Shown here piece by piece: positions 34,536 through 43,384 of a DNA stretch of 64,000 nucleotides (the stretch's first letter is position 1; every line of letters begins with the position of its first letter). The notes under the pieces were generated by a model. The model did not search any database. It had not been told where the DNA came from and was given only the letters and a program-made list of their open reading frames with translations. Source of the DNA: Desulfocarbo indianensis (GTDB taxonomy: Bacteria; Desulfobacterota; Desulfarculia; Desulfarculales; Desulfarculaceae); the NCBI GenBank assembly GCA_001184205.1, contig LBMP01000003.1:310001-374000 (forward strand), written 5' to 3'. The position numbers and the translations under genes are program-made.

Positions 34536-35000
34536 CTAATTGGCAGCGCTATGGTTGAAAAGCGCGCGCAGTTGCGCCACCCGCTCCCGGTTTACGCCCA
34601 GGTCCCAATAGCCGGTGCGCGCGGCCGAGCGCACCTGGATGACCCCGGCTTTCCGATCATGCCACAGCTCGAGGTCGTCAACAAAGCCGAACACCCGGCT
34701 GGCGAACTCGGCGCGCAGATAATCCGGCTCCTCCTTCACTATACGCGCCCTGGGCATGCTCTTTATGATGGCGCGCAGGCGCGCCATGGCCTCGTCCGGC
34801 GGACCGGAGCAGGCAAACGGCGGCGTCCGGCGCTCCGGGTTGGGCTCCTGGCTGGCCACGCAATTGGGGCTTGCCGGGCAAGGGGCCAGGCGGCCCTGGC
34901 GCACGCCCAGTTGCGGCGGCCCGGAATTTCCGCAGGCCGGCGCGCCGAATACCAAGCCGGCCAGGGCCAGCAAGAAAATGATGCGCCGCGCGCCGCTCAT
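34536..35000 (-). CDS. DUF1499 family exported protein
   Basis: 154 aa. The N-terminal hydrophobic segment ends in GAPACGN, a possible but imperfect lipobox. The family core is seen as APCPASPNCVASQ, then AEFASRVFGFVDDLELW and VIQVRSAARTGYWDLGVNRERV. Function unknown. Its ATG overlaps the stop of the heme-sensor gene by four bases, so both are made from one message. Confidence 0.8.
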   Translation of the reverse strand: MSGARRIIFLLALAGLVFGAPACGNSGPPQLGVRQGRLAPCPASPNCVASQEPNPERRTPPFACSGPPDEAMARLRAIIKSMPRARIVKEEPDYLRAEFASRVFGFVDDLELWHDRKAGVIQVRSAARTGYWDLGVNRERVAQLRALFNHSAAN

Positions 35001-36151
35001 TTTTCGTCAGCAGGGCCGGTGGAGTCCTCGTATTCATCGGGCAGGTCGCATTCGGGGTAGAGTTTCTTTATGCACTCGGGACAGATGCCGTGACTGAAGG
35101 TGGCTTCGGAATGGATGCTGACGTAGTCTTCGATCTGCTTCCAATAGCCCTTATCGTCGCGAATCTTTTTACAGTGGGCGCAGATGGGCAAGAGGCCGCT
35201 CAACTGCTTGACCTCGGCCAAGGCCTGCTCCAAATCCTGGGTCCTTTGCCGCACCTTATCTTCCAGGCTATCGTAGATGGCGCGCAGGCTGGTGGACATG
35301 CGGTTGAAGTGGGTGGCCAGGTCGTTCCACTCGCCGGGGAAGTTCAGGGGAAGTTGAGCGCCCAGGCGTTCGCCGCCCTGGGCGATCAGGGAGGTCTGCT
35401 CTTGGATGGTTTGCAAGGGGAGGTAGAAAAGCCGCCGGTTCAGGTAATGGATCACCAGCCCCGCCACGGCCAGGGTGATCACGATAACCACCGCCAGGAT
35501 CAGGGTGAGGCGATTGGCCTGGGCATAGGCGGAATCCAGGGGAATGCGCAGGGAGATGGCCGACACCACTTCGCCCTCTTGGCGGCCGAAGCTCCTTTGC
35601 GGGCCATAGATCTTCACCATGTCGGCCGGCGCGGCCTGGGGCCGGCTGTGGCAGCGCAAACAATCGCCCATCATGCTTTCGCCGCGCCGCAACACCACGT
35701 AAAAATACTTGCCGTTGATTTTCCTGACGCTGCTTTCCACGGTCAAGGCGGCGTCCGCGTTCAGCCGGTCCAGAAAGTTGATCTCGTAGTCCTCGGCTTC
35801 GTTCTGCGGCATGCGCGCGTTTATGGCGGCCTCTTTGTAGTAGTAGTCCGCCTGGGAGAGCGCTTTGGAATAGCCGTCGATTCCCCTGACGGCAAAGGTG
35901 GAGGACATCCAGGCCGGCTCGAAATAACCCGCCGGGGCCGCGTTTTCGATCACCTGGAACACCTTGGGCTTGAGTTGGTGGCTGAAATAGGTATGCACGG
36001 CCAGATTGTAGTTGAGCAGGAGAAGGGCTTTTTGCTCGGCCTCGTCCAGGGCTTGTCGCCGCATCTGGGCATTCACGAACCAAAGAATGGTCGCGGCCGC
36101 TATCACCAGCGCCGCGCCAATGGTCAGCATGGCCCGCGTGCCCAATTTCAT
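34997..36151 (-). CDS. DUF3365/HAMP heme-c sensor protein ending in a zinc-ribbon-like domain
   Basis: 384 aa. Membrane helix (8-28), then a periplasmic DUF3365 (Tll0287-like) domain with DCLRCH, a CxxCH site for covalent heme c, at about residues 163-168. A second helix (about 220-240) is followed by HAMP (about 240-295) and a coiled coil. The C-terminus has LLPICAHCKKIRDDKGYWKQ and HGICPECIKKLYPE, a cysteine-paired module usually found at the end of sensor proteins. Neither a kinase nor a GGDEF domain is present, so the output must be through protein contact. It probably senses redox or small gases in the periplasm (inference). Ribosome site GGGAG; ATGA overlap with DUF1499. Confidence 0.85.
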   Translation of the reverse strand: MKLGTRAMLTIGAALVIAAATILWFVNAQMRRQALDEAEQKALLLLNYNLAVHTYFSHQLKPKVFQVIENAAPAGYFEPAWMSSTFAVRGIDGYSKALSQADYYYKEAAINARMPQNEAEDYEINFLDRLNADAALTVESSVRKINGKYFYVVLRRGESMMGDCLRCHSRPQAAPADMVKIYGPQRSFGRQEGEVVSAISLRIPLDSAYAQANRLTLILAVVIVITLAVAGLVIHYLNRRLFYLPLQTIQEQTSLIAQGGERLGAQLPLNFPGEWNDLATHFNRMSTSLRAIYDSLEDKVRQRTQDLEQALAEVKQLSGLLPICAHCKKIRDDKGYWKQIEDYVSIHSEATFSHGICPECIKKLYPECDLPDEYEDSTGPADEK

Positions 36152-36291
36152 GGCTATTTCACTCCCCCCACTTAAGCCTCGTTAAGCGGCTCCATTCTCA
36201 TCGATTATGCTTTGACAGGGTGCGCCGCCTGGAGCGGCCGTTCGCCGGCCTAGGTCAGCCGGACCGCGGCCCAACCCTTGAGCAGGCAGCC

Positions 36292-36594
36292 TCAAATGCC
36301 CCGCGAGTGCTCATCGTCGTGGCAATACACGCACAGATTCTCCCAATTGGAGCCGTCGCGGGGATTGTTCTTCCAGTTACCGTCCTTATGGTGCACGGTC
36401 AGGAGATGCTTGGTCTTTTGATCGAATTCGCGGCCGCATTTGGCGCAGATCAAACCGTGCAGGCGCAGGGATTCCTCGCGATAGCTGCGCTTGTTTTCAG
36501 CGTCGGCCTTGAGTTCGGCCACCACTTGGCTGACCGGGCGCGGGGCCTCGTCTTTCCGGCTGGATTCGCCTTCATAACGTTTTTTCTTCCACAT
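36292..36594 (-). CDS. small HNH nuclease family protein (YajD-like)
   Basis: 100 aa from the ATG at 36594 with GGGGGAAG just upstream. The HNH core has CAKCGREF, HHKDGNWKNNPRDGSNWENL and CVYCHDDEH, giving the zinc-binding cysteine pairs and the HH-N-H catalytic residues. The N-terminal half is highly charged. YajD-type proteins are widespread and uncharacterised; the fold implies DNA cleavage or binding. It stands alone between the sensor gene and mtgA. Confidence 0.85.
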   Translation of the reverse strand: MWKKKRYEGESSRKDEAPRPVSQVVAELKADAENKRSYREESLRLHGLICAKCGREFDQKTKHLLTVHHKDGNWKNNPRDGSNWENLCVYCHDDEHSRGI

Positions 36595-36717
36595 GCTTCC
36601 CCCGCGGCTTTCCAGCCCAAGCACAAGTTCTCATTATCAATACTATCAATTATTAATTTACCAAGGCCATGGACTTTTAGCATATTCTTCAAAGCGTCAC
36701 AAACCCCGCCAGGGTAT

Positions 36718-37488
36718 TCAGCGCCAAACCTTGCCCCAGCCGCGTTTTTGCATTACGCGGTAAATCTGCCGCCAGCGCTGGGCCACGTAGCCGCTATCGG
36801 CCTTGGGATTCCACTGATCCGGATTGGGCAGGATGGCAGCCAGGCGGGCGGCCTGCTCCGGCGATAGCTGCGAGGCCGCCACCCCGAAATGATAGCGCGC
36901 GGCGGCTTCGGCCCCGAAAACGCCGGGACCCCATTCCACCACGTTGAGGTAAAGCTCCAGGATGCGCTGCTTGCTGAGGGATTGCTCCAAGCGCCAGGTC
37001 AGGATGACCTCCCGCGCCTTGCGCAGCAGGTTCTTGGAGGATGATAGGTAAAGATTTTTAGCCAACTGCTGGGTCAGGGTGCTGGCGCCGTAGCGCATGC
37101 GGCCGGCCTCCAAATTGCGTTCCATTGCCTGGGCCATCATGTCGTAATCAAAGCCCTCGTGGCTGAAGAACTTGTCGTCCTCGGCGATGAGCACCGCCTG
37201 CTGCAAATTGGGCGATATGCTGCCCAGGGGCACGTGGCGGTGACGCAGCTTGCGCCGCGCGCCGCTGTCGGCCCAGGCCTCCTGCTGGGCTTGCATGAAG
37301 GCGGTGGTGGCGGGGTTGTGCCGGCTGAGGCGTCCCACCGGCGGCCAGACCAGGTTCCAGGCCAGGAACCCGGCCGCCAGGAGCAAAACCAAGGCCGCGC
37401 CCCGCCAGGCCAGGCCGGCCAGGGAAAGCCGGCCCGTCCTGCGGCGCTGGGCCGGGCGTTTTTTGGTTTTGCGGCTGCTGCGTTTCAC
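36718..37488 (-). CDS. mtgA: monofunctional biosynthetic peptidoglycan transglycosylase
   Basis: 256 aa from a GTG at 37488, which has AAGG upstream and lies 28 bases after the stop of the preceding gene; longer frames overlap that gene. One N-terminal membrane anchor preceded by a strongly basic tail. GT51 motifs: AEDDKFFSHEGFD (catalytic Glu), GASTLTQQLAKNL, and RKAREVILTWRLEQ, KQRILELYLN. It polymerises lipid II into glycan strands without a transpeptidase domain. Confidence 0.94.
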   Translation of the reverse strand: MKRSSRKTKKRPAQRRRTGRLSLAGLAWRGAALVLLLAAGFLAWNLVWPPVGRLSRHNPATTAFMQAQQEAWADSGARRKLRHRHVPLGSISPNLQQAVLIAEDDKFFSHEGFDYDMMAQAMERNLEAGRMRYGASTLTQQLAKNLYLSSSKNLLRKAREVILTWRLEQSLSKQRILELYLNVVEWGPGVFGAEAAARYHFGVAASQLSPEQAARLAAILPNPDQWNPKADSGYVAQRWRQIYRVMQKRGWGKVWR

Positions 37489-37516
37489 TGGCCTTGCGGC
37501 AAATAAGGGCCGCCTC

Positions 37517-38743
37517 CTACCAGGCCGCCACCACTGGGCAGGAGCCAGCGGGCCAGTCCTCGGGCCATCCCTTGGGCTCGGGCTGCGGCTGGCCGCCGCC
37601 TTCACCCGCGCGCATCAGGGCCAAAAGCTCGGCGCGGCCCATGCCCGGAAAGACCAGGATGCTTACACCCCTGCCCTCCGTCTCCAAGCCGGCCTGGGCG
37701 GCGAGTCGGGCGGCGCTTTCCGCCAGCTCCTTGGCCTGGGCGGCGGCTTTCTCCTTCAGCTCGGAGCCCCATTTGCCCCGGGCGAGTTGCGTTAAGAGCG
37801 CCTCCAGGCCTTGCCGCAGCGCCGCCAAGCCCTGGCCGCCGTCCTGCTCCATGAGTTTTTGGCTGAGCTGGGCCAGGCCCTCTTGATCCAAGCCGCTCAA
37901 ATCCGGCAGCACCAGCCGGGCCGCCTCCTGGGCCAGGGGCGAATCAGCCGGCGGCAAGCCGCTTGGGCCGGGTCCGGGCATGGCGGCCCCGGCCGGCGAA
38001 CGGAAAACCCGGCCTTGGCTGGCATAGGCCGCGTCGTGGCGCTCCATGAGCTGGGTCAAGGCGGCCAGGTTATGCGTGGCCAGCCAGGCCTGGGAGGCTT
38101 CCCCTGCCAGGCCGGCCGCCAAACGGGCCCAGGCGGCCATGCGCCTGGCCAGGTGCTTCTGGTCGTCCATGCTGTAATCCACCGGCGGCAGGCGGTCGTG
38201 GAAAGCTTCCTCATAGTCGGCCGGGGTGGCGTCTTCTTCTGCCAGCCCCATGATGGCCGAGAGCTTTTTCTGACCCTCTTGCACCTGGTCCAGCATGCCA
38301 TCCACTTCCTGGGCCTCCTGGCCGCGGATGTGGGCCAGGTGCAGGAACAAATCCGCGGTCACCTCCGGCGGCGGGGCCGGCTGGCCCTGGTGGACCTGGC
38401 CGAAATCGCGAATCTCCTTCATGAGGCCGCGCACGGTTTCCAGAGGCGGCGGCGGCTTCACCCCCAGCTTCAAGGCGGCCAGGTCCGTGGAGCCCGCGTG
38501 TTCCCGGATCCATTGCTCCCACTGCCTCAGGAGGCCGGCCAATTCCCCGGCCTTGCCGCCCGCCGCCTCGGCCCCGCCCGAGGGCGAAACCTGCCGCGCC
38601 AAATCCGCGGCCAGGAGCGGCGCGTCCGCCTCGGGCGCCAGGCTGGGCGGCCGCAACAAGAAAAGCGGCGCGAACCAGGGGATGAACGAAGCGGCGGCCG
38701 AGGCCTGCAAGGCGGTGTCCGGAAACAGAATCAGCGACGGCAT
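37517..38743 (-). CDS. unrecognised helical protein upstream of mtgA
   Basis: 408 aa, no family recognised. The sequence is Ala-, Leu- and Gln-rich and mostly helical, with long charged helices and Pro-rich linkers near residues 105-125 and 245-270. No membrane span or signal peptide is clear. The C-terminus has a separate ILVFPGMGRAELLALMR segment. It begins the cluster that ends in mtgA, 28 bases away, suggesting a cell-envelope context, but nothing in the sequence gives a biochemical role. Confidence 0.65.
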   Translation of the reverse strand: MPSLILFPDTALQASAAASFIPWFAPLFLLRPPSLAPEADAPLLAADLARQVSPSGGAEAAGGKAGELAGLLRQWEQWIREHAGSTDLAALKLGVKPPPPLETVRGLMKEIRDFGQVHQGQPAPPPEVTADLFLHLAHIRGQEAQEVDGMLDQVQEGQKKLSAIMGLAEEDATPADYEEAFHDRLPPVDYSMDDQKHLARRMAAWARLAAGLAGEASQAWLATHNLAALTQLMERHDAAYASQGRVFRSPAGAAMPGPGPSGLPPADSPLAQEAARLVLPDLSGLDQEGLAQLSQKLMEQDGGQGLAALRQGLEALLTQLARGKWGSELKEKAAAQAKELAESAARLAAQAGLETEGRGVSILVFPGMGRAELLALMRAGEGGGQPQPEPKGWPEDWPAGSCPVVAAW

Positions 38744-38892
38744 TAGGCATCAACCCTTCTTGAGCGCCGGTCCGGGCCTGGGCAAGGCCGGCGCCATGAC
38801 CGGGCGGGTAGGCTTGTGGTATGCTTTGGGCTCGTTTTCAGCTAACCGGCCGAGCCGGCTGTTAATGGTAACACTAGACCAGACCAGGAGCC

Positions 38893-39126
38893 ATGGACCA
38901 GAAGATATTTACCATGGAGCTTTCCGTGGAAGCCACCAGCCTCTATCTCTTGATGATAGCCCTGCAAGGCGCGGGCACGCCGCTCACCCGCGAATCCTGC
39001 CTGCAATTCTGGAGTTCCACCCCGGAGGGCCTGGAAACCGCGCTCAGCGAGCTGAGCGGGCGGGGAGTGGTGCGGCCCGGCCCGCAAGACGACTGGCTGA
39101 TAATGCCTTCCGGCCAGTGGAGCTAG
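38893..39126 (+). CDS. small conserved-looking protein, winged-helix-like
   Basis: 77 aa with AGGAGCC just before the ATG. The order of elements (MELSVEATSLYLLMIALQ, then TRESCLQFW, then LETALSELSGRGVVRPG, then DDWLIMP) suggests a compact winged-helix fold with a terminal beta-hairpin. It could be a minimal regulator. Its stop overlaps the stop of the convergent DUF493 gene by four bases. No family assigned. Confidence 0.6.
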   Translation: MDQKIFTMELSVEATSLYLLMIALQGAGTPLTRESCLQFWSSTPEGLETALSELSGRGVVRPGPQDDWLIMPSGQWS

Positions 39127-39446
39127 ACCAGCATCACCACGCCCTCAATCTTTTTCAGGACGGCGTACATGGCCAAGACCTGGGCCGAGTCGTTCATGCA
39201 GGCTTCCACGCTTAGGGAAACGTAGCGCCCGCCCGAGGAGAGCCGGGCGCTGACCTGGCACTCCGCCTGCGGGCTCAGCAAACCCATTGCGGCCTGGCGC
39301 ACCTCGTTTTCAAACTCCTCGCCTGCATAGCCGATCACCTTGAAGGTATAAGGTCCGGGGAATTGATGATGCTCTTCCAGGAGCTTCAGGGCCTCGCCGG
39401 TGGGCAGGGGCGTATGGCAAGAGCATCCCTCTTGGCGCCGGCTCAT
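39123..39446 (-). CDS. DUF493 (YbeD-like) protein
   Basis: 107 aa from the ATG at 39446 with GGGAGAG upstream. The ACT-like beta-alpha-beta core reads YTFKVIGYAGEEFENEV, then SARLSSGGRYVSLSVEA and a C-terminal LKKIEGVVMLV. E. coli YbeD has a regulatory fold of uncertain role. The N-terminal 20 residues are a variable tail with CSC. No operon partner on this strand. Confidence 0.82.
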   Translation of the reverse strand: MSRRQEGCSCHTPLPTGEALKLLEEHHQFPGPYTFKVIGYAGEEFENEVRQAAMGLLSPQAECQVSARLSSGGRYVSLSVEACMNDSAQVLAMYAVLKKIEGVVMLV

Positions 39447-39687
39447 GGTTCTCTCCCTGGCCTGGGTTGATTTAGGCAAGCTTTTTCATGAGTTGTGGGT
39501 TCAATTTTATAGGCGGCCGCCTGGGGTGTCAAACCGGCCTTTTTCCGCCGTGATCACGCGGTTCAACGATTTCAATTAGCTGGCAATCGGCTCATATCGA
39601 TAATGTTTATCGGGCCGTGGCCCGGCGACCCGCCCGCGGGCGGCAAGCTGCCGGAAAAGCCTTGCTCCGCTCAAGCGCCCCTCGGCC
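39447..39687. other. intergenic region upstream of the kor operon, rich in palindromes
   Basis: No gene. It contains CGATAA-TGT-TTATCG (39598-39612) and two GC palindromes further right (CGGGCC-GT-GGCCCG near 39611-39624, CCGCCCGCGGGCGG near 39631-39644). These may be regulator sites for the divergent DUF493 and kor transcripts or remnants of terminators; none has a T-run. Confidence 0.4.
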
Positions 39688-39716
39688 TTGACACATCTTT
39701 ATCATGGTGATACTAG
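39688..39716 (+). promoter_or_regulatory. korDABC promoter with internal operator-like repeat
   Basis: TTGACA (39688-39693), 17 bases, TACTAG (39711-39716), with an extended -10 TG at 39708-39709. TATCA-TGG-TGATA (39700-39712) forms an inverted repeat in the spacer, where a repressor would block polymerase. A perfect TATAAT at 39718-39723 is an alternative -10 with a poor -35. Confidence 0.6.
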
Positions 39717-39804
39717 CTATAATTCTTGCGATTCCACACAACCCGCGCCGTCCGTCGGGCACCCGCAGCCCGGCTGCCTCGTGTGCGGGGCGGAGGCTAA
39801 ATAC

Positions 39805-40026
39805 ATGCCCAAGGGAGAGATCAAGATCGACAGGGAGCGGTGCAAGGGCTGTCAGCTCTGCCTGGCTTTCTGTCCTAAAAACCGGATCACCGTCAGCACC
39901 GAACTAAACGAGAAGGGCTATTATCCGGCGGAGTTCAGCCAGGGCGAGGGCAAGGAAGCCTGTACCGGCTGCACCACCTGCGCCATCGTGTGCCCTGACC
40001 TAGCCATCGAGGTGTACCGTGACTAA
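39805..40026 (+). CDS. korD: 2-oxoacid:ferredoxin oxidoreductase, delta (ferredoxin) subunit
   Basis: 73 aa from the ATG at 39805, with GGAGG nine bases upstream. Two [4Fe-4S] motifs: CKGCQLCLAFCP and CTGCTTCAIVCP. It carries electrons from the TPP subunit to external ferredoxin. The open frame extends upstream of the ATG with another cysteine pair, CLVC, but the ribosome site favours the short form. The last eight bases overlap korA. Confidence 0.93.
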   Translation: MPKGEIKIDRERCKGCQLCLAFCPKNRITVSTELNEKGYYPAEFSQGEGKEACTGCTTCAIVCPDLAIEVYRD

Positions 40027-41128
40027 GCAACTGATGCGAGGCAGCCACGTTTTGGGCGAAGCCGCGGTGCGTGCCGGTTGCCGGTACTATTTCGGCTATC
40101 CCATCACCCCGCAGAACGAGGTGCCGGAATATTTGAGCGGCCGCCTCCTGGAGGTGGGAGGGACCTTTGTCCAGGCGGAGAGCGAACTGAGCTCCATAAA
40201 CATGGTGATCGGCGCGGCCATGGCCGGAGGGCGGGTGATGACCAGCTCCTCCAGCCCCGGCATAAGCCTCAAGCAGGAGGGCATCTCCTATCTGGCCGGC
40301 CAGGAAATGCCCGCGGTCATCGCCAACATGATCCGGGGCGGCCCGGGCCTGGGCAACATAGCCCCCGCCCAGAGCGACTATTTCCAGGCCACCCGGGGCG
40401 GCGGCCACGGCGACTACCGCTGTCTGGTGCTGGCGCCGGCCTCCTGTCAGGAGTTATGCGACCTCACCTTCAGCGCCTTCGACCTGGCCGACAAATACCG
40501 CAATCCGGTCATGATCCTGGGCGACGGCCTCATGGGCCAGATGATGGAGCCGGTGGAGTTCCCCGAGCCCGTGGACCCGGCCGCCCTGCCCAAAAAAGAC
40601 TGGATTCTGGACGGGGCCAAGGGGCGTCCCTCGCGGATCATCCTCTCCATGCTCCTGGACCCCAAGCGCCTGGAGGCCCACAACTACAAGCTGACCCGCA
40701 AATACGACGCCATGACCGCCGCCGAGCAGCGCTGGGAAGAATACCAATGCGACGACGCACTGCTGGTGGTGGTGGCCTACGGCACCGCGGCCCGCATCGT
40801 AAAGGGCGCCATCAAACGCGTGCGCGAGATGGGGCTGAAGGTGGGCCTGTTCCGGCCCATCTCGCTGTACCCCTTCCCCAAGGAGCCCTTGAGCCGGCTC
40901 ACCCAGCGGGTGCGCCAGGTCTTGGTGTTCGAGATGAGTTCCGGCCAGATGGTGGAGGACGTGCAGATCGCGGTCAAGAGCCAGGCCGAGGTTCATTTCT
41001 ACGGCCGGCCCGGCGGCGTCATCCCCACCCCGGAGGAGGTGGCCCACCAGATCAGCCACTATTATCACAACGCCCACCTGGCCCAGGGCGAGGCCGCGGA
41101 CGGCCGCAGGGCGGGAGGTGCCGCATGA
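40019..41128 (+). CDS. korA: 2-oxoacid:ferredoxin oxidoreductase, alpha subunit
   Basis: 369 aa, GTG start. Contains [18 protein letters not shown] and the [20 protein letters not shown] segment of the pyrimidine-domain subunit, plus [17 protein letters not shown]. With korB it forms the active site that oxidatively decarboxylates a 2-oxoacid (2-oxoglutarate or branched-chain 2-oxoacids; the subunit type is shared by Kor and Vor) to acyl-CoA with ferredoxin reduction. Overlaps korD and korB. Confidence 0.93.
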   Translation: MTKQLMRGSHVLGEAAVRAGCRYYFGYPITPQNEVPEYLSGRLLEVGGTFVQAESELSSINMVIGAAMAGGRVMTSSSSPGISLKQEGISYLAGQEMPAVIANMIRGGPGLGNIAPAQSDYFQATRGGGHGDYRCLVLAPASCQELCDLTFSAFDLADKYRNPVMILGDGLMGQMMEPVEFPEPVDPAALPKKDWILDGAKGRPSRIILSMLLDPKRLEAHNYKLTRKYDAMTAAEQRWEEYQCDDALLVVVAYGTAARIVKGAIKRVREMGLKVGLFRPISLYPFPKEPLSRLTQRVRQVLVFEMSSGQMVEDVQIAVKSQAEVHFYGRPGGVIPTPEEVAHQISHYYHNAHLAQGEAADGRRAGGAA

Positions 41129-41892
41129 AACAGGTATTCCACAAGCCCAAGAGTCTCAAGCCCGCCATATATCATTATTGCCCCGGCTGCGGCCACTCCA
41201 TCATCCACCGCCTGGTGGCCGAGGTGATAGACGAGCTGGGCATCCAGGAAAAGACCGTGGGGGTTCCCCCGGCGGGCTGCGCCGTCCTGGCCTATAACTA
41301 TTTCGACGTGGACATGGGCGAAGCCCCCCACGGCCGCGCCGTGGCCGTGGCCACCGGCATCAAGCGGGTGCTGCCCGACCGGGTGGTGTTCACCTATCAG
41401 GGCGACGGCGACATCGCCGCCATCGGCACCGGCGGCGCGGTGCACGCGGCCAACCGCGGCGAAAAGATCACGGTGCTTTTCATCAACAACGGCGTGTACG
41501 GCATGACCGGCGGCCAGATGGCCCCCACCACCGTGGCGGGCATGAACTCCACCACCACCCCCGGCGGCCGCGACGTGGCCCGCGACGGCTATCCCCTGGA
41601 CCTCACCCAAATGCTGGCCGTGGCCGGCGGCTCGGTGTATCTGGAGCGGGTGGCGGTCAACTCCCCCAAGAACATTAAAAAGGCCAAAAAGGCCATCAAG
41701 AAGGCCTTCCAGGCGCAGCTGGACGGCCTGGGCTTTTCCCTGGTGGAGATACTTTCCACTTGCCCCACCAACTGGAAGATGAGCCCCATCAAGGCCATGG
41801 AATACATTGACCAGTCCATGAGCAAGGTCTTCCCTCTGGGAGTTATCAAGGACAAAACCGGCTATGACGAGAAGCAGGGGGAGGAGTCATGA
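41125..41892 (+). CDS. korB: 2-oxoacid:ferredoxin oxidoreductase, beta (TPP-binding) subunit
   Basis: 255 aa from the ATG overlapping the korA stop (ATGA). [19 protein letters not shown] is the cofactor-binding entry; the TPP-Mg motif is [18 protein letters not shown] followed by [13 protein letters not shown]. Family length. It binds thiamine diphosphate and, with korA, substrate and CoA. Confidence 0.94.
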   Translation: MKQVFHKPKSLKPAIYHYCPGCGHSIIHRLVAEVIDELGIQEKTVGVPPAGCAVLAYNYFDVDMGEAPHGRAVAVATGIKRVLPDRVVFTYQGDGDIAAIGTGGAVHAANRGEKITVLFINNGVYGMTGGQMAPTTVAGMNSTTTPGGRDVARDGYPLDLTQMLAVAGGSVYLERVAVNSPKNIKKAKKAIKKAFQAQLDGLGFSLVEILSTCPTNWKMSPIKAMEYIDQSMSKVFPLGVIKDKTGYDEKQGEES

Positions 41893-42452
41893 CAGTCAAG
41901 AGTGTATTCGCCGGCTTCGGAGGCCAGGGCGTGCTGCTCATGGGCTATATTCTGGCTTTCACCGGCATGCGTATCGGTAAACACGTAACCTACCTGCCCT
42001 CCTACGGCGCCGAGGTCCGCGGCGGCACCGCCAACTGCACGGTGGTGGTTTCCGACCAGGAGATCGCCAGCCCGGTGGCGTCCTCGCCGGATTTCGCGGT
42101 GGTCATGAACAACCCCAGCCTGATCCGTTTCGCCACCGTGGTCCGTAGCGGCGGCGGCCTGCTCTTAAACGACGACCTGGTGCACTCGCCGGTCAAGCGC
42201 GACGATCTGACGGTTTTACGGATTCCGGTCAGCACCATTGCCCACCAATTGGGCGAGGACCGCTCGGCCAACGTGGTCATGGTCGGCGCCTTCGCCGAGA
42301 TGAGCCAGGTGGCTCCCCTGGAGGCCTTCAAGGAAGCCCTGGCCGACACCGGCCTGGGCAAGAAAGCCAAGGTGCTGGAAATAAACCGCAAGGCCCTGGA
42401 CGCCGGAGCCGAGGCCGTCCGCCAGGCCATGAAAAAGGAGAAGTCGGCATGA
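41889..42452 (+). CDS. korC: 2-oxoacid:ferredoxin oxidoreductase, gamma subunit
   Basis: 187 aa, ATG overlapping the korB stop (ATGA). Begins [18 protein letters not shown] and contains [16 protein letters not shown], both signatures of the gamma subunit. The order delta-alpha-beta-gamma is the usual KorDABC arrangement. Confidence 0.94.
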   Translation: MTVKSVFAGFGGQGVLLMGYILAFTGMRIGKHVTYLPSYGAEVRGGTANCTVVVSDQEIASPVASSPDFAVVMNNPSLIRFATVVRSGGGLLLNDDLVHSPVKRDDLTVLRIPVSTIAHQLGEDRSANVVMVGAFAEMSQVAPLEAFKEALADTGLGKKAKVLEINRKALDAGAEAVRQAMKKEKSA

Positions 42453-42880
42453 CCGTCAAGCAAATATCCATGGACATCCCCAACCAGCCCGGCCAGATGG
42501 CCCGCATCAGCGAAATGATGGGCGACGCCGGGGTGAACATCGTGGCGCTTTTCGTTTCCACCAAGACGCCGGGCGGCGAGGGCTTGATGCGTTTCGTGGC
42601 CGACAATCCGGACAAGGCCGTCAACACCCTGCAAAGCAACGGCATCGAGGTGCAGGTGGACGACGTGCTGGCCGCGGAGACCCCCCATCACGCGGGCGGG
42701 CTCTTGGCCGTGCTCAATCCCCTGAAGCGGGCCAACGTGAACGTGAGCTATCTCTATCCCTGCATCCAGACCGGTGAGGCCACCATTCTCATCCTGGGGG
42801 CCGATGATATCGCGGCCGGCCAGGAGGCCCTCAAGAAGGACTGGATCCGGCTTTACGGCGAAGAGCTGTACAACATGTAG
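42449..42880 (+). CDS. tandem ACT domain protein
   Basis: 143 aa in two ACT domains: 1-70 (ISMDIPNQPGQMARISEMMG) and 72-140 (HAGGLLAVLNPLKRANVNVS). ACT domains bind amino acids and allosterically regulate metabolic enzymes. Its ATG overlaps the korC stop (ATGA), so it is made in step with the oxidoreductase. It may sense an amino acid related to the 2-oxoacid substrate (inference), which would favour amino-acid fermentation or biosynthesis over the TCA role. Confidence 0.88.
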   Translation: MTVKQISMDIPNQPGQMARISEMMGDAGVNIVALFVSTKTPGGEGLMRFVADNPDKAVNTLQSNGIEVQVDDVLAAETPHHAGGLLAVLNPLKRANVNVSYLYPCIQTGEATILILGADDIAAGQEALKKDWIRLYGEELYNM

Positions 42881-42945
42881 CTTTGCGCCCCAGCGCCGCA
42901 CGGCAATGCGCGGCCCAGGGCCGGCCTGCCGAAACACGAGCAACC

Positions 42946-42977
42946 AAGGGCGCTTCCCGTCGGGAAGCGCCCTTTTT
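42946..42977 (+). terminator. rho-independent terminator of the kor operon
   Basis: 13-bp perfect stem AAGGGCGCTTCCC / GGGAAGCGCCCTT (42946-42958, 42962-42974), 3-base loop, T-run to 42977. A textbook intrinsic terminator. Confidence 0.95.
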
Positions 42978-43051
42978 CGCGCCGCGCCGGCCGTAAGAAC
43001 TATTCGCGCCCCCCTGGGTTCAGAGGGGCGCGGCCAGCCCTGCTTGATGGC

Positions 43052-43384
43052 CTAGAGAGCCACCACCTTCATCTCCGTGCCGCATTCCTGGCAGGTGGGG
43101 CTGTAGCGGGAAAGCTCCTTGCCGCAGTTGGCGCACACCATCATCATGGGTTTCTTGGATAGGCTCATCTTGATGGCGGTGTCCTTGTTCACCTGAACGC
43201 GGCCCTTGGGTTTGGTGGCGGTCACCCCGATCACCACGTCGTGGAACAAAACCTGGTCATCGGGCCCCAAAGTTTTGCCGATGATGGCCTGCTGGAAGTC
43301 CTGGCCCTTTTCCCTCAGTATCTGCGCGTCCTCGGCGTAGACTTCCATCTTCACCTTTTTTCCTGGCAAGACATCCGGGCTCAT
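43052..43384 (-). CDS. C-terminal zinc-ribbon protein
   Basis: 110 aa. The C-terminus has CANCGKELSRYSPTCQECG, two CxxC knuckles of a zinc ribbon. The N-terminal 75 residues hold a short beta-rich domain (KVKMEVYAEDAQIL, then VVIGVTATKPKGRVQVN) of no recognised family. AGGAGGAGCC lies directly upstream of the ATG. Function unknown; a single-gene transcript converging on the kor terminator. Confidence 0.7.
   Translation of the reverse strand: MSPDVLPGKKVKMEVYAEDAQILREKGQDFQQAIIGKTLGPDDQVLFHDVVIGVTATKPKGRVQVNKDTAIKMSLSKKPMMMVCANCGKELSRYSPTCQECGTEMKVVAL

Noticed and set aside
39688-39804. N-terminal extension of korD with CLVC
   Set aside because: It overlaps the promoter, and the ATG at 39805 has a proper GGAGG site; kept only as a note.
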